This document shows, piece after piece, positions 59,541-60,874 of a stretch of DNA of 60,874 bases (the stretch's first letter is position 1; the number at the start of each line of letters is the position of its first letter). A program made the position numbers and the translations under genes. A model generated the notes under the pieces. That model was not told where the DNA came from, searched no databases, and saw only the letters and a list, made by a program, of their open reading frames with translations. Origin of the DNA: Mycobacteriales bacterium (lineage in GTDB: Bacteria; Actinomycetota; Actinomycetes; Mycobacteriales; SCTD01); assembly GCA_030447385.1 (NCBI GenBank), contig JAUJOY010000006.1, positions 141,405 through 202,278 on the forward strand, in the 5' to 3' direction.

Positions 59541-60874
59541 TCACGACTGGTCCTGCCGCGGCGAGATGACCTCGTTGAGCACCAGCTGCGCCGCCGCCGC
59601 GATCGGGATGGCGAGCAGCGCGCCGAGCACTCCGAGCAGCGAGCCGCCGATGAGCACCGCGACGACGGTGGCGGCCGGGGAGACATCCACCGATCGCTGC
59701 ATGATCCGGGGGTAGAGCACGTAGTTCTCGATCTGCTGGTAGATCAGGTAGTAGACCGCGCAGATGATGCCCACCTTGACCGAGGTGAACAGCGCCACCA
59801 GAGTCACGACGGTCGCGCCGATCGTGGCGCCGATCAGGGGTATCAGCCCGGTCATGGCGACGAGCAGGGACAGCGCGAGCGGGTAGTCCACGCCCAGCAC
59901 CAGGAGCAGGAGAAAGGTGGTGACGCCGGCCAGGGCCGCGATGCTCGCAGCGCCGGCCACGTAGCCGCCGATGCGCGAGAGGATCTCATCGGTCAGGAGC
60001 CCGACCCGGGCCCGCCGGCTGCGGGGCACCAGGCGGTAGGCGTTGGCCTTGATCGTCGGCAGGCTGGACAGGAAGTAGAGCGTCAGGATGAGCACCGTCA
60101 GAGCGCTGAAGAACGCGCTGAAGACGACCTTGCTGACGCCGAGCACGCCGCCGGCCGCGCTGATGCCGAGCTGGCTGGGATCGTCCAGCAGGCCCTGGGC
60201 GCGCTCGAGCAACCCGAACCGCTCGTCCAGGGCGGCGATGCGCTCGTTGTCCTGCAGCTGCTGGACGTAGCGGGGCAGGTCCTCGGCGAACGCCTGCGCC
60301 TGTTCGACGATCGGTGGGACGACGGCGAAGCCGAAGCCCACGAAGAACAGCAGCACGGCGAGCAGGACGATCCCGACGGCGCGACCGCGTTTGACCTTCC
60401 GGCGCTCGAGCGCCTCCACCGCCGGGTTGAGCCCGATGGCCAGGAACGCCGCCGTGAGCAGCAGGATGAGCACGGACTTCACGGCGCTGAGGGCCAGCAC
60501 CAGTCCGTAGGCGAGCGCGACGCCGAGGGCAGCGGTGAAGGCGACCCGGAACGGAGAGCGGGCGGACATCGGCCGGCCCGGCAGGCCGTAGGGGTTCTGG
60601 TCGTCGACCTGCGCCTCGATCTTGCGCACGGCGGTGTCGAGCAACGGATCGTCCGCGGGAGCGAGCAGCTTCGCCGCGTCCACCGCGGCGCTGCCCGCCT
60701 GGACCGCTCCCGCCTTGGCCTGCTCCGCGCCGGCTCGCGCGTCGACGGCGCCGGCCTCGGCCCGCTCGGCCCGCTCAGCCGAGGCGGTGACGTCGGGCAG
60801 GACCTCCGCGACCCGCTCGTCGACCTTGCCCTCGACCTGCTCCTCGACCCGCTCGTCGATGGCCTTCTCGACCG
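59541..60874 (-). CDS. AI-2E/PerM family membrane protein (5' end outside the window)
   Basis: At least 443 residues. The membrane core has eight helices typical of the AI-2E transporter (PerM) family: FLAIGLNPAVEALERRKVKR near the N-terminus, the amphipathic part VEQAQAFAEDLPRYVQQLQ, and the C-terminal TGLIPLIGATIGATVVTLVA with YLIYQQIENYVLYPRIMQRS. The frame does not begin at the GTG 60683: it is open without a stop to the right edge, coding a charged helix (IDERVEEQVEGKVDERVAEV) followed by an Ala-rich coiled coil. So the gene has a long cytoplasmic N-terminal coiled coil and is truncated here. The substrate is unknown; only some members export AI-2. Confidence 0.88.
   Translation of the reverse strand, partial: VEKAIDERVEEQVEGKVDERVAEVLPDVTASAERAERAEAGAVDARAGAEQAKAGAVQAGSAAVDAAKLLAPADDPLLDTAVRKIEAQVDDQNPYGLPGRPMSARSPFRVAFTAALGVALAYGLVLALSAVKSVLILLLTAAFLAIGLNPAVEALERRKVKRGRAVGIVLLAVLLFFVGFGFAVVPPIVEQAQAFAEDLPRYVQQLQDNERIAALDERFGLLERAQGLLDDPSQLGISAAGGVLGVSKVVFSAFFSALTVLILTLYFLSSLPTIKANAYRLVPRSRRARVGLLTDEILSRIGGYVAGAASIAALAGVTTFLLLLVLGVDYPLALSLLVAMTGLIPLIGATIGATVVTLVALFTSVKVGIICAVYYLIYQQIENYVLYPRIMQRSVDVSPAATVVAVLIGGSLLGVLGALLAIPIAAAAQLVLNEVISPRQDQS

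Overview
The window is about 61 kb of very GC-rich DNA from an actinobacterium (phylum Actinomycetota). The evidence is the high GC content, the many GTG starts, the canonical actinobacterial gene order argS-lysA-hom-thrC-thrB-rho-rpmE-prfA-prmC-sua5-glyA-wecA-atp operon-murA, a NucS/EndoMS mismatch endonuclease, a MeaA-type mutase, SigE-family sigma factor, DUF3105 and B-box-like zinc fingers. I lean towards Actinomycetia of the Frankiales/Geodermatophilales/Sporichthyales kind, but the exact order is a guess.

Layout. 0-5 kb: a DUF4331 surface protein (minus strand) divergent from a TPR lipoprotein-like gene and a His-rich NicO-type nickel/cobalt exporter. 5-7 kb: NTF2-like gene, tRNA-Arg(CCG), stand-alone receiver protein, DUF3105 membrane protein. 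7-15.2 kb: argS, then lysine/threonine biosynthesis (lysA, hom, thrC, thrB) with an MFS transporter inserted. 15.3-24 kb: rho, rpmE, prfA, prmC, sua5, a protein-tyrosine phosphatase, glyA and a WecA-like glycan-lipid initiator. 23.9-31.8 kb: a complete F1Fo ATP synthase operon (I/Z, B, E, F, H, A, G, D, C). 31.8-42.2 kb: PduO-type cobalamin adenosyltransferase, a SigE-family sigma factor with a membrane partner, murA, a metzincin-like protease, meaA, nucS, a tandem 3-hydroxyacyl-CoA dehydrogenase. 42.3-59.5 kb: an accessory region of surface and exported proteins. It holds a DUF305 lipoprotein, three CooC/MinD-like ATPases, two proteins with the same zinc-finger plus membrane-helix base carrying different outer domains (Kelch propeller; pseudo-hydrolase) on either side of an FtsH-like protease, a second metzincin-like protease, two Asp-box propeller proteins, two Ig-like anchored proteins expressed divergently from an operator-rich spacer, and a peptide-type solute-binding lipoprotein. 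The right edge is a truncated AI-2E/PerM family membrane protein.

Data-quality note that affects most entries: many genes, including essential ones (lysA, hom, thrB, rho, atpE, atpD, murA), are split by single-base shifts although the protein continues faultlessly in another frame. I read these as uncorrected assembly indels, not as pseudogenes, and annotate such genes over their whole span. Some conserved blocks (17.5-22.9, 26.2-29.7, 34.5-46.5 kb) are nearly free of them, whereas 13.7-16.8 and 49-58.8 kb are dense with them.

How the genes work together: the core blocks serve translation, Asp-family amino acids, energy conversion and peptidoglycan. The PduO adenosyltransferase, MeaA and the hydroxyacyl-CoA dehydrogenase fit a coenzyme-B12-dependent C4/C5 acyl-CoA assimilation route. 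The accessory block looks like an envelope sensing/proteolysis system coupled to metallo-ATPases and is the best candidate in the window for something undescribed.
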